From Hyperoodon ampullatus (lineage: Eukaryota; Chordata; Mammalia; Artiodactyla; Ziphiidae), in contig OX457064.1 in the NCBI GenBank assembly GCA_949752795.1, forward strand, positions 107,051,454 through 107,115,453: a DNA stretch of 64,000 bases, read 5' to 3'. The first letter of the stretch is position 1. The number at the start of each line of letters is the position of its first letter. Both the position numbers and the translations under genes were made by a program. Below, piece by piece: positions 11,145 through 23,505 of the stretch. The notes under the pieces were generated by a model. That model did not search any database. It had not been told where the DNA came from and saw only the letters and a program-made list of their open reading frames with translations.

Positions 11145-11990
11145 ATTGAGTCCAGAGTAAATAGAAGGTGAAAAATAATAAAGGTCAGAGCTGAAGTAAA
11201 ATTAAAATCTGACGAATAACAGAGAAAAACCAATGGTTTTTTGAATAACGAATAAAGGTAACAAATTTTAGGTCCAACAAGAAAAAACACACAAATTTCC
11301 CATATCAGGAATAAGAGAAGAGGCACCACAATATTACAGATATCAAAAAGAGGTAAATATTATGAACTACTATATGACAACGATTTAACAATGTAAGCAA
11401 AAACGATAAACTTCAGGAAACACAAATAACCAATGTAAGAAGAAATTAAAAAGGTAGAGATGCAAAAAATAGAAATTGAGTTTGTAATTCAAAACCTTCC
11501 TATAAAACTTTGTTTTATAAAATAATGCCTAAAGTGGGAAAGAATTTGAAGATACGGGCGTTCCTGTATGCTGTTAGAAGAAGTGAAAATTGACACAAGC
11601 TTTCTGGAGGGAAACTCAACAATATATGTCAATTTTTTTAATTTGTACCACCTCTGACTACGTTTCTCACTAGGACGAAGAGCACGGATGTTCTGCAAGG
11701 TGCCCAGCACTACTGGCCCCAGAGGCAGACAAGCATGAGCATTTGAAAATATCCATCACAAGGCTGCTTATATTTGCAAAAACAGTAACTGGAAACAAAC
11801 TGAATGACAAACAATATAATTAAATTAACTGATAAGAAAACAATGTAGTTAAATAAATTAGTGTAAATGCATTACACTCTCACAGTGGAACGACTGGAAG
11901 GCATCTATGATGATGATATAGATCTGTATTTATTGAATTCGAAATATGTTCAAAAGATAACATGATATTTTAAAAGGTTATAAAATAATA
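11145..11990 (+). repeat. Internally deleted old L1 fragment
   Basis: 11145-11510 matches the early part of L1 ORF2 ('AATAATAAAGGTCAGAGCTG', 'TTCCCATATCAGGAATAAGA', 'GAACTACTATATGACAACGA'). From about 11560 it resembles the L1M 3' end ('CAATGTAGTTAAATAAATTA', 'CTACGATG'-like sample of the 3' UTR). About 2.5 kb of the normal element between these parts is missing. No frame is intact. Confidence 0.6.
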
Positions 11991-12901
11991 TACCTGGTAA
12001 AAATAAGTTTTGTTTTGAGAGCGCCTTTGTATATTTTCATGGCCAAAAGAAAAAAAGTCTGGAAGGGTTTTAACCAAGATGCTAATTATGATTATTAGTG
12101 ATTTTTCCTCTTTCCTCTAAAGCTGTCTCCGCTGAGTTTTTATCATGATCATATATTAATTTTTAATCCACAGTTTCAGTTATAGATTTAAAGATACACA
12201 TGAGTATGCTTGAGTCCTTGCCTTTCCACCATCAACCCCTTATAAAATGAGGCCTGTCAAACACGGTAAATTGAGCAGAAGTACCGCCACCAGTTCCTAC
12301 GCATCCTTTCGTGACTGCACTGATAAAACACCTGGTGACTCAGGCGCCGAGAACACTGGCATCCCCTCCACGCTGATCTCACTCAGGCTGGCCTGCTGCC
12401 TGATTCATGAGCTGTGATATCATAGCTGGTGAGGATGCACATCCAAGCGGGCAGAGGCATTTAGGCAACGCTGAAGTCAATGCGGGGCGGGGGGGGGGGG
12501 GGGAGGGAGGAAAGAATTCTAAAGAGCACAGAAGAAGGAAACAAAATTCAGCATGATGGTTTTTCATAAAAGCACTCGGAAATTCTTCAGAGACTGTTAG
12601 AGTAACTATTTCCGTGATCATCAAACTTCTGCTTATGATCATCTAAGCTCGGGGATACAGTCAAGCAGGTGCCAACCAGGACACGAGGATGTCTCCTATA
12701 TAATGTGATTTTTCCTCCCTGAAGAAGAGAGAGCCAAAAGTGACAGCCTTTATGTTTAGGATCCATCTGGGAACTGAGGGTACAAGGTAAACATGCAGCT
12801 GCAGAGCCAGCATGACCTGGTCACAGGAGGGCATTCAGTGTGTCAATTTTATCACTTTTAATCTTGGGTGCCTAAAGTAGTCATCAAAATACCTAGCAAC
12901 T
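11991..12901. other. Unique-looking sequence with one G homopolymer
   Basis: No identifiable repeat family. A G-run lies at about 12483-12504 on the + strand. The antisense proline-rich frame over it is an artefact. Confidence 0.4.
12483..12504 (+). repeat. G homopolymer
   Basis: GCGGGGC followed by about 16 consecutive G and then GAGGGAGG. It can form G-quadruplexes and is prone to assembly error and length change. Confidence 0.9.
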
Positions 12902-13111
12902 GGGGCTTCCCTGGTGGCGCAGTGGTTGAGAGTCTGCCTGCCGATGCAGGGGACACGGGTTCGTGCCCCGGTCTGGGAAGATCCCACATGCCGCGGAGCG
13001 GCTGGGCCCGTGAGCCATGGCCGCCGAGCCTGCGCGTCCGGAGCCTGTGCCCCGCAATGGGAGAGGCCACAACAGTGAGAGGCCCGCGTACAACAACAAC
13101 AACAAAAAAAA
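12902..13111 (+). repeat. CHR-2 type SINE
   Basis: Near-consensus CHR-2 from GGGGCTTCCCTGGTGGCGCA to CGCGTAC. The usual poly-A tail is replaced by (CAA)n and then A8. I could not see a clear target-site duplication. Frames on both strands through this element (12835-13424) are SINE-derived and run into the neighbouring GC-rich flank. Confidence 0.93.
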
Positions 13112-16080
13112 CGTAGGTCCTCATCGCTCTGACTGGAGCGGAGGAGCCGTGAAAGCCACGCCCCAGCTCCGGGGTAGGAGCCTCGGGCGGATGAACGGGT
13201 ACAGGGTCCGCGTGGGCCTCCCGCAGGAGACAGAGACCTGGCCGGGCCTGGCCCGGCTCCAACACACCCCGCCTCGCTTTGGGCCCAACCTGACTGCCAC
13301 CAGGAACTATAACCAGCTGGAAATGAAGAGCCGGCGACAGGCGCGAGCTGGCCCAGTCTCACACCTGGACGTCCCGGAAAGGCGGTCCTTCAGGGGCGGG
13401 GGGTGGAGGCCGCTCCCGGCCTGAACCCCACCTCACAAGCTCACCCAGCTTTGAGTTTTGGAGGCCCTGCTTCCTCTTTGTCGCAGCCGACGCTACCCCA
13501 CCCCCAAGGCCACTGCCCGTGGCCCCCGGCTCCCCCACAACAGCATGTGCTCGGGACACGTGGTTTGTGTCCCCCGGACCGCAGGCTCCTAGAAACGAGG
13601 GGTTCCATCACTTGCCTGTTAGATCCCTGTGATTTACGAATTACTAAGTACACGCTCCGTACGCGTTCATCAAGCACTGCGTGAGTAACTAGGGTAAGAT
13701 TTCAGAGGAAAACTCCATGGAGCGAGTCTCCTGGGTCTTGGTTCGCAGCGTAGGATGAGGTGGGGGGAGAAGCTGCAGCTGCAGGGGGGAGGGGCACGGG
13801 GTGCTACCCCCGCCATCCTCAGGGCGGTCGGGGGGCAGCTGTGTGAGGGGAGACACGGACGTGAGAGCTGGGAGGGGCCTGACTTCAGGCCTCGGTGGGC
13901 TCTGCAGAGACGAAGGGCCGGGGTGGAAGAGAGAGGACAACAGTGACCGAGGCCAGAATGGAAGGAAAGTTCCAGGGCCGGCTCTCCAGGCCAAAGTTCC
14001 CAGGATTTATTCATTTGTAAAAGGACCTACATCTGAAATTGCCTCTAAAATCAGACATGTTTTCTCCTGACAATTTTTCTAAATTGGGTAAAGAAAGACA
14101 CTAAATCCAATTTATAATATCATGAATTGTCCAAACTTGAAGAGCTACTTTATATTCCACAGGGAGACACCCAGCCTGGAGGAGTCTCACCGTAATCCTC
14201 ACCTGCTCCATACGGGCCACTTTCTGACCGGGAACAGCTCATTTTATGGTCCCATTTTTCTAAGTGATATCCTGAACGAAGGAATAATTTAGATAATAAA
14301 TCCATTTCAATTACTGTCCATTAGAAGACAGGAAAACATTAAACCCAACCAAAGCTGGTGGGAATTATGGGTTGTCCTTGCAGGGGAAAATTAATTTAAC
14401 GTGTCCACAGGTAACACCACTCTATAACCAGCATGAGTTCTTTCTTAGGAAAAGAGCACGTTCCATTCAAACGACACGCTTTTCTATGGTGCCTGTGGAT
14501 AGAGAAACCGTCGTTTTCCATTTTCCTGACACACAGTCAGACCCCAGGGCAGAAAGGAAGTGGGAGTCACACACCTGTTCGGATCCCCTGTCCCGTCCTC
14601 CAGTCCCCTCTCCTCCCTTTCTCTGACCTTCTCTTCTCGGCTACCCTGCAGCTCATGAGATCTCCCCACACGTGCAGACAGAAGCAGAGAGCTAGCCTTC
14701 TGAGGGGTGGGAGGGGCTCCCACTTCAAAGCTCCCACAGAACCTGACGGCTGAGCCCAGGCCAGCGCCCACCCTCCTCTAACCCACTGGGGCCGTGTGGC
14801 CAGAGCACATCCAACAAACGCATCTTTATCCAAAGCACCTGGCTGTCCAGGTCACAGAGAAAGGAGGCTGGCTCAAAGGTCAAGTAAATACCCCCCCAAT
14901 GTGTCTATTTCAGTGGTTTCCCCTTAAACTCCCCCAATGCACTTAGGAAGAAACACGTTTTGAATGAAGGATTTATGCTAACGTCTACTATAAGATGGAG
15001 AGGTTTATTTGTGTCATCACACGGTGCTTATGAGCTTGTATGTATCTCAGCCACCCTTTCTGTACAGTGCGGGTCACAGGGCAGGGCCTCCACCCAACCC
15101 CGTCTTCTGTGGAGCCTCTATCACCCCTCACACTCGACAATGGTGAGCAGTTAAATTGCGGTGATTCTGTCCGTCACGTACAAAATAATCATGGGAGATC
15201 CATCGTGAATTTAGTCATCCCAAGAGGCGTTCAAATGACCGATCAGAACTGGGAAGAAGGAACTGGCCAGGTTGATCCAAACATACTTGTTTGTCCTAGA
15301 AAATGGGATGTACCCCCCCCCAAAATTACGCGGCATTTTTCACACCTGGCTCTGTCCTCTCCCCGCTTCCCCCCCTTATCTTAACCCGACAGGCCCACTT
15401 TCGGGGGCACCCCCCTGCCACAGTGAGTTCCATGAGCCTAACAGGTGACACACTGATTAAACTTATTACCTCAGAGAGCAATGGAAGCAGGGAATACAGG
15501 TGGATTTAAGAATCACTGGGATAAAATGACAATGTCCAAGCCACAAACGGTGACTAACAGAAGCTAGGAATGCTTAAGCTTTAAAGATGATGATTTTAGG
15601 GTTAGTCCTAAAGCCATGTTCCTACAGGCAGATTTAATTAGGAAGTACAGAGAAAGAGAGAAAAGTCTTCAGACAGTGGACACAGACGGCACGGGACCAT
15701 GCAGCCAGGGATGAGGTGCTGTGCTTGGGGAAAGACCCGGTTACACAGCGGAGAGGGTGAATTCCCTTACGGCTGCAGACGCCAGCTTAGAGGTCACCTC
15801 TTCTGGAAGATTTATGGGACCAATACTTGACTTGCGGGCTGTGCGTTCTATTTAGGTCAACTTCAGTCCTCACCCAGCGGCATGAGTCACCCCTGCGTTC
15901 TCATTTATCTCCTGCCCAGGCAAACACTGGGATTTTTGTGTTTTTCTTATTTGGAAAACCTGCTTATCCTTCCGATTTTCAGACACTCTTTATATATCAA
16001 GGACATGAATCGTTGTCATTTCTGTTAAAATTGTTTTTTCTGACTTTTTTGAATTAAAATTTTTCTTTAAAAAAAAAAAG
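13112..16080. other. Unique-looking sequence, GC-rich at the start
   Basis: 13120-13990 is GC-rich with scattered CpG and many overlapping frames on both strands, none with a domain. 14000-15800 is ordinary. From about 15930 the sequence resembles an old L1 antisense relic ('CTTTATATATCAAGGACATG') and ends in a poly-A at 16067-16078. No exon with convincing splice sites and coding bias was seen. Confidence 0.4.
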
Positions 16081-16082
16081 TC

Positions 16083-16275
16083 ACCTCTTTAGAAAGCTCT
16101 TCCCTGAGTGGGCAGCAAAGCAGGTCCTAGTCACTCTCTATTACATGTTTTCATGACTGCACTTGTCACTACAAATACATGTAAGTATATATTTGTCTGT
16201 CTTCCATTGCAGCATGAGCAGTAGGAAGCTCTGGGGGTGCCCCCTGGTATGCAGCAGGCACTCGGTCTGTGCTTA
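16083..16275 (+). repeat. L2 3' end fragment
   Basis: Order of words fits L2: 'AGAAAGCTCTTCCCTGAGTG', 'CTATTACATGTTTTCATGAC', 'TATTTGTCTGTCTTCCATTG', then 'AGCAGGCACTCGGTCTGTG'. L2 is an ancient mammalian LINE, inactive since before the placental radiation. Confidence 0.6.
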
Positions 16276-16299
16276 GGGAAGGAGGGAAGTAATGGGGTT

Positions 16300-16736
16300 C
16301 AGGACGTGCTACGCCAAAACATGGCACCGTGGCATATTGACTATTTCAAGCTGTAGGCGTTAGAGAAAGTGCCAGAAGCAGGAGGATCTCTCCAACCTCC
16401 CCCTTCTCCCCTGAAGCCAGTCACAAGACCCTCTCTGCCCAAAGGAAAGAAGCATGTTTATCTCCGGGACTGAGAAGAACCCAGTAACAGGCCTGGCTCA
16501 GCCACCCTGGTTCATGCATGGACATCATCCTCTGTCCCATCCCGCTTCTCCACGCCTGCCCACCCTGCAGCAAATCTCACCAAATCAAACACTCAGGTGC
16601 CTTCCTTTGGGTCTTAGGAAGGTGTCACATAAAACATACTAAATAAACATGTGTGCTTTTCCCTGTTAGTCTGTTGGTTTAATTTTCAGACCCAGCCAGG
16701 GACCCTGAGAGGGTCAAGGAAAAGATTTTACTTCTC
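16300..16736 (+). repeat. Probable solo LTR, ERV1-type
   Basis: The last 70 bases match the R-U5 layout of class I (gammaretrovirus-like) LTRs. An AATAAA signal at about 16640 ('ACTAAATAAACATGTGTGC') is followed by a pyrimidine-rich stretch and 'GGTTTAATTTTCAGACCCAG', and then a 'GACCCTGAGAGGGTCAAGG' word near the 3' end. Upstream 'AGCCACCCTGGTTCATGCAT' also fits such LTRs. No internal region follows, so it appears to be a solo LTR left by recombination. The 5' edge is approximate. Confidence 0.55.
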
Positions 16737-17029
16737 TTTAGAAGGAAGAAGGCAGGGAGAAAGGAAGGGGAGGCACCTCTTCTACCTGAATCCTCCAGAC
16801 CAAGCCCCCTGATCTACGAGCACAGACGGCAGGACATTTGCTACGTTCCAGGTGAGTCCAGCAGCATCGCTTGACAGCTCTGGGTGGCACTGAATGCATT
16901 GGTGACATAACCCAAGACACGACGCTCTTCTCTTATCTTCCCCATCAGTCATCTGAGCCTATACTTCACTGACTTGAATTTACTTCCTAATTTTCAAAGC
17001 TAGTCATTATCCCAGAAACGCATCCTGAA
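16737..17029. other. No recognised element
   Basis: Short unique stretch. CAG|GTGAGT-like words occur at about 16851, but no coding exon is evident upstream. Confidence 0.4.
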
Positions 17030-17455
17030 ATTTCATACCCTCGTGTTTTTTCTGCTGCAGCTTCGTCTACTGGAAATGCCTCTGCCCTATTTTCCCCTAT
17101 CTCAACATCACACACATCTAAACCCCGGCAAACTCCCTAACCTTCACCTCTACCACCTGCATCACCATTTCAGAAAGAGGTACAACATTTACTTGAGAAC
17201 AGAAGTTTCAAAATCATAGTCTTCTGCTCGGCCATCCTGGAGTCAGCCCTCAGCTTCAGGGTCCACAATTTTAACCCTGAAGAAAAGGAATTAGTCTGGA
17301 AATCAGCACTCAAGAAAAGATTTACCTGTAGACTGTGGGCTCCCAGAGTGTGGGAACTTTTTCATCTTTATTGTCCCAATTCCTGGCACATAGGTATTAG
17401 ATAATTCAACATCAGTCATTATTGAAGGATTCAATTATTTTTATGGCATCACACC
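17030..17455 (+). repeat. L2 fragment
   Basis: 3' half of L2: 'TGGAAATGCCTCTGCCC', then 'AGACTGTGGGCTCCCAGAG' and 'CAATTCCTGGCACATAGGTA', ending near 'TTGAAGGATTCAA'. It is diverged by many small indels. Confidence 0.6.
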
Positions 17456-17487
17456 AAAGCTTTCACTAAAACTTCAGGTCACTAAAT

Positions 17488-17665
17488 AATAGCTCCCACT
17501 TTTTGAGCATCTCCTGTGTGTTAGGGCACATTTCACCTAATGTAATCCTTGCAAGGACACTGGGAGGCACAGGTTAGAATGATGAATAAAAGAGATTAAG
17601 CAGTTTGCCCGAGTTCAAAAAGCTGGTAAAGGATGGAACCAGTTTTCAAATCAGGTCCTCCTGAT
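17488..17665 (+). repeat. MIR SINE
   Basis: MIR in sense orientation: 'TTTTTGAGCATCTCCTGTGT', 'ATTTCACCTAATGTAATCCT', 'AGATTAAGCAGTTTGCCC' and then 'GGATGGAACCAGTTTTCAAA'. Almost the full core is present. Confidence 0.75.
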
Positions 17666-20615
17666 TTCAGATAAAAGTTAAAAATGAATGGTCTTTACTG
17701 GTTAACTCTCAATTAATCGGCACATCCACTGAAACATGACACCCCGGTCCCAGAACACATAATCTCAAAGAGACCAACAAAACTAAACTGAGCTGAAAGC
17801 TGAACTGGGAACACACACAGCGACCTGCATCTCCAACCTGAGGCCCATTTGCTAAAACCTCCTCGCTTGTTCCTCGGAATGAGGGAGCGTCCATTCCCCG
17901 TCCTGCCCTGATGGATCAATGACAGCACAGAGACAGAAGGTGTCTCAGACCCACGACGTGACACGTTAGTCAGCAAACACGGTTACCTACAAATTTCCTT
18001 AAAATGACCCTTCTTAAGCATATGTGGCTTCATGGAAATTGGAAACAAGAGTCACAGACAGAATCTGACACTGACATTGAGTGTCTGCTACTTATGAGTT
18101 TGTCGATATGAAATCACATCCCTTTTTACATCTTCCCTCCGGACTGTACTTCTCACCAGCCCGAGGTGATTCTGGCACATTCTCAAGTTCCGTCAGCGGT
18201 CCTCTGCCTTCTCCCCATCAGGTCCTTTTGGTCCTTCTCCTCTGTGTCAACCTCCGGCCGAGGCGTGCCTGCCAACAGTGTTAACTAATTAACCAGCCAG
18301 CTCTGAAGCTGAATTAAGTAAATGTGCGTGCTGTGCCGGGCCGTGCAGACTCAATCTTAGTCAATTGAGAGGAACTTAGAGGATGGCCCCGCCCAGGAGA
18401 CATCTGCACTTTACTGGGCAACTTGAAGAATACTTTGCTCTGAGGAATGAAACTCTGGAACCGGGTGGGACGCTAGCATCCCTGGGTCGGAACCCTGCCT
18501 GCCTCCTGGAAGGCCGGCTGTCCATCCCTAAGGCAATGGTGACACAGGAGTGGGGCACAGCAGCCCCCCACCGCCACCCCCCAGTCTTAGAGCAAGAGTG
18601 CTGCAGACACAGCCTCGAGCCCATGTCCCCAAGCTGCCCCTGACCCAAACCGGGGGCTAGGCTCCCACACCACCACCCGCTCTGCACTCGGGGCTCTGGG
18701 CCTCCACGCTCCGTCCAAGGCCGCTTGTGGCAATATTACAACTTCCTCACCCCCGATACAATTTCACAATGTAAGATATTTCCGGTGTAGAAAGCATCCA
18801 AGCCCGATCCGTAGTGAGAGACAGCATGAAAGTACCACCGGCTATTCACTTAAAAACTCCTGATTTCTCAGCTTAAAAACAACCCCCCACACACACACAC
18901 ATATACATATTTTAAACTTACATAACCGAGAAAATGAACCTTTATTTATTTTAAAACATAAATTAAAATTCCTTTTTACTTTTAAGTGTATGAAACACTT
19001 TGGGGCCACACTTTTCATCTTATTGACACATCTTGAAAATCAATTTAATTTTTAAATGCTCACTGTTGACAAACAGAGACCAAAAGAATTTGTGCTAGAA
19101 AAGTCATAACTAGACTAATAGTTGGAGGTAACAAAAGTTTTGTAATTGAAGTAGAAAGTATGAATGAGGTCTACGGCGGCAGCGGCCAGTCTTTTCTCTG
19201 GAATTAATACTGCAGAGACCCATAAAAGATTAATCAAGACAAGCAATCAATAACTTCCCAAGTGCTAAATAGCACCGCCTTGTTCCATGGTATGTTGAGC
19301 AGTTTATCATGTTTAGCCATACGAAGATTTATAGAAAATCCATAGTTAAAACCAAAGGATGAGGTAATGCAGCACTTAGTAAATGAAGCCCAATTAAAAT
19401 TTATGCTTGATATCATTCCAAAGATCTGCAAAAAATCATTTTTGATCCTCCCCTCCTTTTTTTAAGAACAACAACAACAAAAAAGTTCATTATGTCACTT
19501 CACCAGTGTTGTTAGGAATAATGTTTTAAGGTATAACACTATTCAAATGATTATGTGCCTGTTTTGGGGTGGAAAGCAGGAAATGCCCTGGAAATTAATG
19601 AACTTTTTTTCTTTTCACTTTTTTATCTAAGGATCAACTTTTCCTGGAAATCTTCTGAAAGTTCTGTAAAATATCTTCTAGGATCATTCAGGTCTCTACT
19701 TTCCATCAAGCTGATGGATCAACAGGTCATGTGAGTAGATAAGTTAACAGCTAACTAATAGTCCATAAATTGTAGGTCTGGACCGCTAGGTTACATCACT
19801 GAACTCTGCTCTGCGGCAGGCTATTAATTAAAAGCGTCAATTGTATGTTTTGTAAATTAATCTCTGAAGCAATATTATAATCACAGGAATATACCTGATC
19901 AAATAGATGGGCCACCAGAAGTGCTTCCTTAAATTTAGAAACATAAACTAACTGTAAGTAATTACAAACAAGTGGGGGGGTCAAGTCTCCTTCAGCATCA
20001 TCGATTACAAAAAACAGAAAATACACACCAGATACCTATGAAGTCGCTAGCTGAATCGAGGTTTTAAATGAAGATATATGAAGAATGTGAAAAGGGCCAA
20101 ATTTCCTTAATAAAAGATAAAGTTTGCCCCACACCAAACTGGGAGATAGTACTTTTAAAATAGGTAATGTGACAGATCCCTGAAGATGAGGAAGGAATTT
20201 CCTGGAGAAGATTCTCATATTTATAATGCTTTCTGGTCCAGTTCCAGTGTGAATTTTTTTTAATCAGAAAATCTGGGGGCATAATGCGACAGAAAAGCCT
20301 CATTAACAATGGCTACTACCATGAGTAACCACATTCACACCAACACACACCCCTACATGCTGGCTCTACCTTGGGCACTTGTTGGAATTTACTGGAAATG
20401 CCTCTCTTGAAGTGTCCTTCAGAGGTCGTTTGATTTGATAGTTTCAATAGTGTGGATCTTTTTCACATTCAGGTGAATGTGGGACCGGCTAGAAATCACC
20501 CAGCAGCAAGTGGAGGAAACAAGCAGGCTTGAGAACAGAAGGTACGTTTCTATCCGCAAGGAGCTGCCAGAGGATGGGGCTGCACGTCACCAACCTCAGC
20601 GAGTGTGCCTTCATC
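17666..20615. other. Mostly repeat-free; 19.0-20.3 kb a candidate conserved block
   Basis: No gene seen. 18100-18720 is GC-moderate with chance frames. 18950-20330 is AT-rich, CpG-poor and free of recognisable repeats over about 1.3 kb, with homeobox- and SOX-type words (AATTAA, ACAAT). That composition is typical of developmental non-coding elements, though conservation cannot be shown here. Confidence 0.35.
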
Positions 20616-20619
20616 TCCA

Positions 20620-20870
20620 AGTAACAGAAGACGCAATGTGCCACAGTCACCTGGGCCCCGGAGCTTCAGCGGAGGGCCCAAACAATCCTGACAACATCAG
20701 GACCCCACATGACCTCCCTCCCTTGAAGCCGGCACCCATGGTCTCCACTTCAAGCTGGTTTTCTTGTGGTTATAAGGTGGGTCCCAGTAGTGATCTTGGC
20801 TCCATGCTCCCCCTTTCAGAAGATGCTACCAAAGGAGGAAAGATTTTCCATGACTCTTAGGAGTGAGGAA
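20620..20870 (+). repeat. Old interspersed repeat, family not assigned (tentative)
   Basis: 'CATCTCCAAGTAACAGAAGA', then 'CAAACAATCCTGACAACATC' and 'GGACCCCACATGAC' resemble a common old repeat whose sense strand has AAGTAACAGAAAACCC and later GTCATCAGGACCC. A 127-codon frame (20477-20860) covers it and has no domain. Confidence 0.3.
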
Positions 20871-21309
20871 GAGCTTGCCCTGCAGCCCCCAGCAAACTTC
20901 TAAGTGTCATGGGCCCAAACTGGGTCACATTCCCAGTCCTACAGCAATCCGTGGGAAGACTCATGGAATCATGCCTGGATCAGTCAGGTCCACTGACTAA
21001 GGTCAGTCCCTCGTGAGCAGCTGACCTGCCACAAGCTCCACACAGATGTGGGCAGATGCAAAATGCTCAGCGAACACAGCAGAATGGGTGCTGGTCAGGA
21101 GAGGGTCACGGCAGCAGCACCACCCCATGGATGTGGCCTGAGTGAGAGCTCACGGGACTTCATCACTATGTCTTTGCATTTCAGTCCTTATGTGCATGCT
21201 GTTAGTTGTCTGCTAGCCTAGCAAGATCTGGCTCAATGATTTAATTACATCAGAAACTATAACTAATTATTAAGGCACAGTTCAGGGTCACAGCCTCATA
21301 CTCATAGGA
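20871..21309. other. No recognised element
   Basis: Ordinary unique sequence up to the L1 5' junction. Confidence 0.4.
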
Positions 21310-22224
21310 TAATTATTAAACAAAATTGATAAACCATTAGCCAGACTCATCAAGAAAAAAAGGGAGAAGACTCAAATCAACAGAATTAGAAATAAAAAAG
21401 GAGAAGTAACAACTGACACTGCAGAAATACAAAGGATCATGAGAGATTACTACAAGCAACTCTATGCCAATAAAATGGACAACCTAGAAGAAATGGACAA
21501 ATTCTTAGAAAAGCACAACCTTCCAAGACTGAACCAGGAAGAAATAGAAAATATAAACAGACCAATCACAAGCACTGAAATTGAAACTGTGATTAAAAAT
21601 CTTCCAACAAACAAAAGCCCAGGACCAGATGGCTTCACAGGCGAATTCTATCAAACATTTAGAGAAGAGCTAACACCTATCCTTCTCAAACTCCTCCAAA
21701 ATACAGCAGAGGGAGGAACAATCCCAAACTCATTCTACAAGGCCACCATCACCCTGATACCAAAACCAGACAAGGATGTCACAAAGAAAGAAAACTACAG
21801 GCCAATATCACTGATGAACGTAGATGCAAAAATTCTCAACAAAATACTAGCAAACAGAATCCAACAGCACATTAAAAGGCTCATACACCATGATCAAGGG
21901 GGTTTATCCCAGGAATGCAAGGATTCTTCCACATATGCAAATCAATCAATGTGATACACCATATTAACACCCTGAAGGATAAAAACCATATGATCATCTC
22001 AATAGATGCAGGGAAAGCTTTCGACAAAATTCAACATCCATTTATGATAAAAGCCCTCCAGAAAGTAGGCATAGAGAGAACTTTCCTCAACATAATAAAG
22101 GCCATATATGACAAACCCACAGCCAACATCATCCTCAATGGTGAAAAACTGAAAGCATTTCACTAAGATCAGGAACAAGACAAGGTTGCCCACTCTCACC
22201 ACTCTTATTCAACATAGTTTTGGA

Positions 22225-22230
<6 letters not shown>

Positions 22231-22264
<34 letters not shown>

Positions 22265-22455
22265 TGGTACACGGGCCTCTCACTGTTGTGGCCTCTCCCG
22301 TTGCGGAGCACAGGCTCCGGATGCGCAGGCTCAGCAGCCATGGCTCACGGGCCCAGCCGCTCCGCGGCATATGGGATCCTCCCAGACCGGGGCACGAACC
22401 CGTATCCCCTGCATCAGCAGGCGGACTCTCAACCACTGCGCCACCAGGGAGGCCC
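22231..22455 (-). repeat. CHR-2 type SINE, nested in L1
   Basis: Antisense copy: about 33 T (the poly-A tail), then 'GGTACACGGGCCTCTCACTG', ending 'GCGCCACCAGGGAGGCCC'. The perfect 15-base target-site duplication AGTTTTGGAAGTTTT lies at 22216-22230 and 22456-22470. The long uninterrupted tail and perfect duplication mark it as one of the youngest insertions in the window. Confidence 0.96.
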
Positions 22456-23287
22456 AGTTTTGGAAGTTTTAGCCACAGCAATCAAAGAAGAAAAAGAAAT
22501 AAAAGGAATCCAAATCGGAAAGAAGTAAAGCTGTCACTGTTTGCAGATGACATGATACTATACATAGAGAATCCTAAAGATGCCACCAGAAAACTACTAG
22601 AGCTAATCAATGAATTTGGTAAAGTAGCAGGATACAAATTAATGCACAGAAATCTCTGGCATTCCTATACACTAATGATGAAAAATCTGAAAGAGAAATT
22701 AAGGAAACACTCCCATTTACCACTGCGACAAAAAGAGTAAAATACCTAGGAATAAACCTACCTAAGGAGACAAAAGACCTGTATGCAGAAAACTATAAGA
22801 CACTGATGAAAGAAATTAAAGATGATACAAACAGATGGGAGAGATATACCAAGTTCTTGTATTGGAAGAATCAATATTTTGAAAATGACTATACTACCCA
22901 AAGCAACCAACAGATTCAATGCAATCCCTATCAAGCTACCAATGGCATTTTTCCCAGAACTAGAACAAAAAATTTCAATTTGTATGGAAACACAAAAGAC
23001 CCCGAATAGCCAAAGCAATCCTGAGAGAGAAAAACACAGCTGGAGGAATCAGGCTCCCTGACTTCAGATTATACTGCAAAGATACAGTAATCAAGACAGT
23101 ATGGTACTGGCACAAAAACAGAAATATAGACCAATGGAACAGGATAGAAAGCCCAGAGATAAACCCATGCACATATGGTCACCTTATCTTTGATAAAGGA
23201 GGCAAGAATACACAGTGGAGAAAAGACAGCCTCTTCAATAAGTGGTGCTGGGAAAAATGAACAGCTACGTGTAAAAGAATGAAATTA

Positions 23288-23474
23288 GGGCTTCCCTGGT
23301 GGCGCAGTGGTTGAGAGTCTGCCTGCCAATGCAGGGGACACGGGTTTGTGCCCCGGGCCGGGAAGATCCCACATGCCACGGAACGGCTGGGCCCGTGAGC
23401 CATGGCCGCTGAGCCTGCGCGTCCGGAGCCTGTGCTCCGCAACGGGAGACGCCACAGGAGTGAGAGGCCTGCGT

Positions 23475-23505
<31 letters not shown>
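23288..23505 (+). repeat. CHR-2 type SINE, nested in L1
   Basis: Sense copy starting GGGCTTCCCTGGTGGCGCAG with a tail of about 26 A. The perfect 15-base target-site duplication AAAAGAATGAAATTA lies at 23273-23287 and 23502-23516. It stands in inverted orientation to the SINE at 22231-22455, about 830 bases away. Confidence 0.96.

Noticed and set aside
16795..16860. Possible exon ending in CAG|GTGAGT
   Set aside because: No acceptor or coding bias upstream, and the frame has no domain. Such words occur by chance.
22186..22740. 184-codon frame that looks like a reverse transcriptase gene
   Set aside because: It is an artefact of an antisense CHR-2 SINE joined to the middle of a truncated L1.
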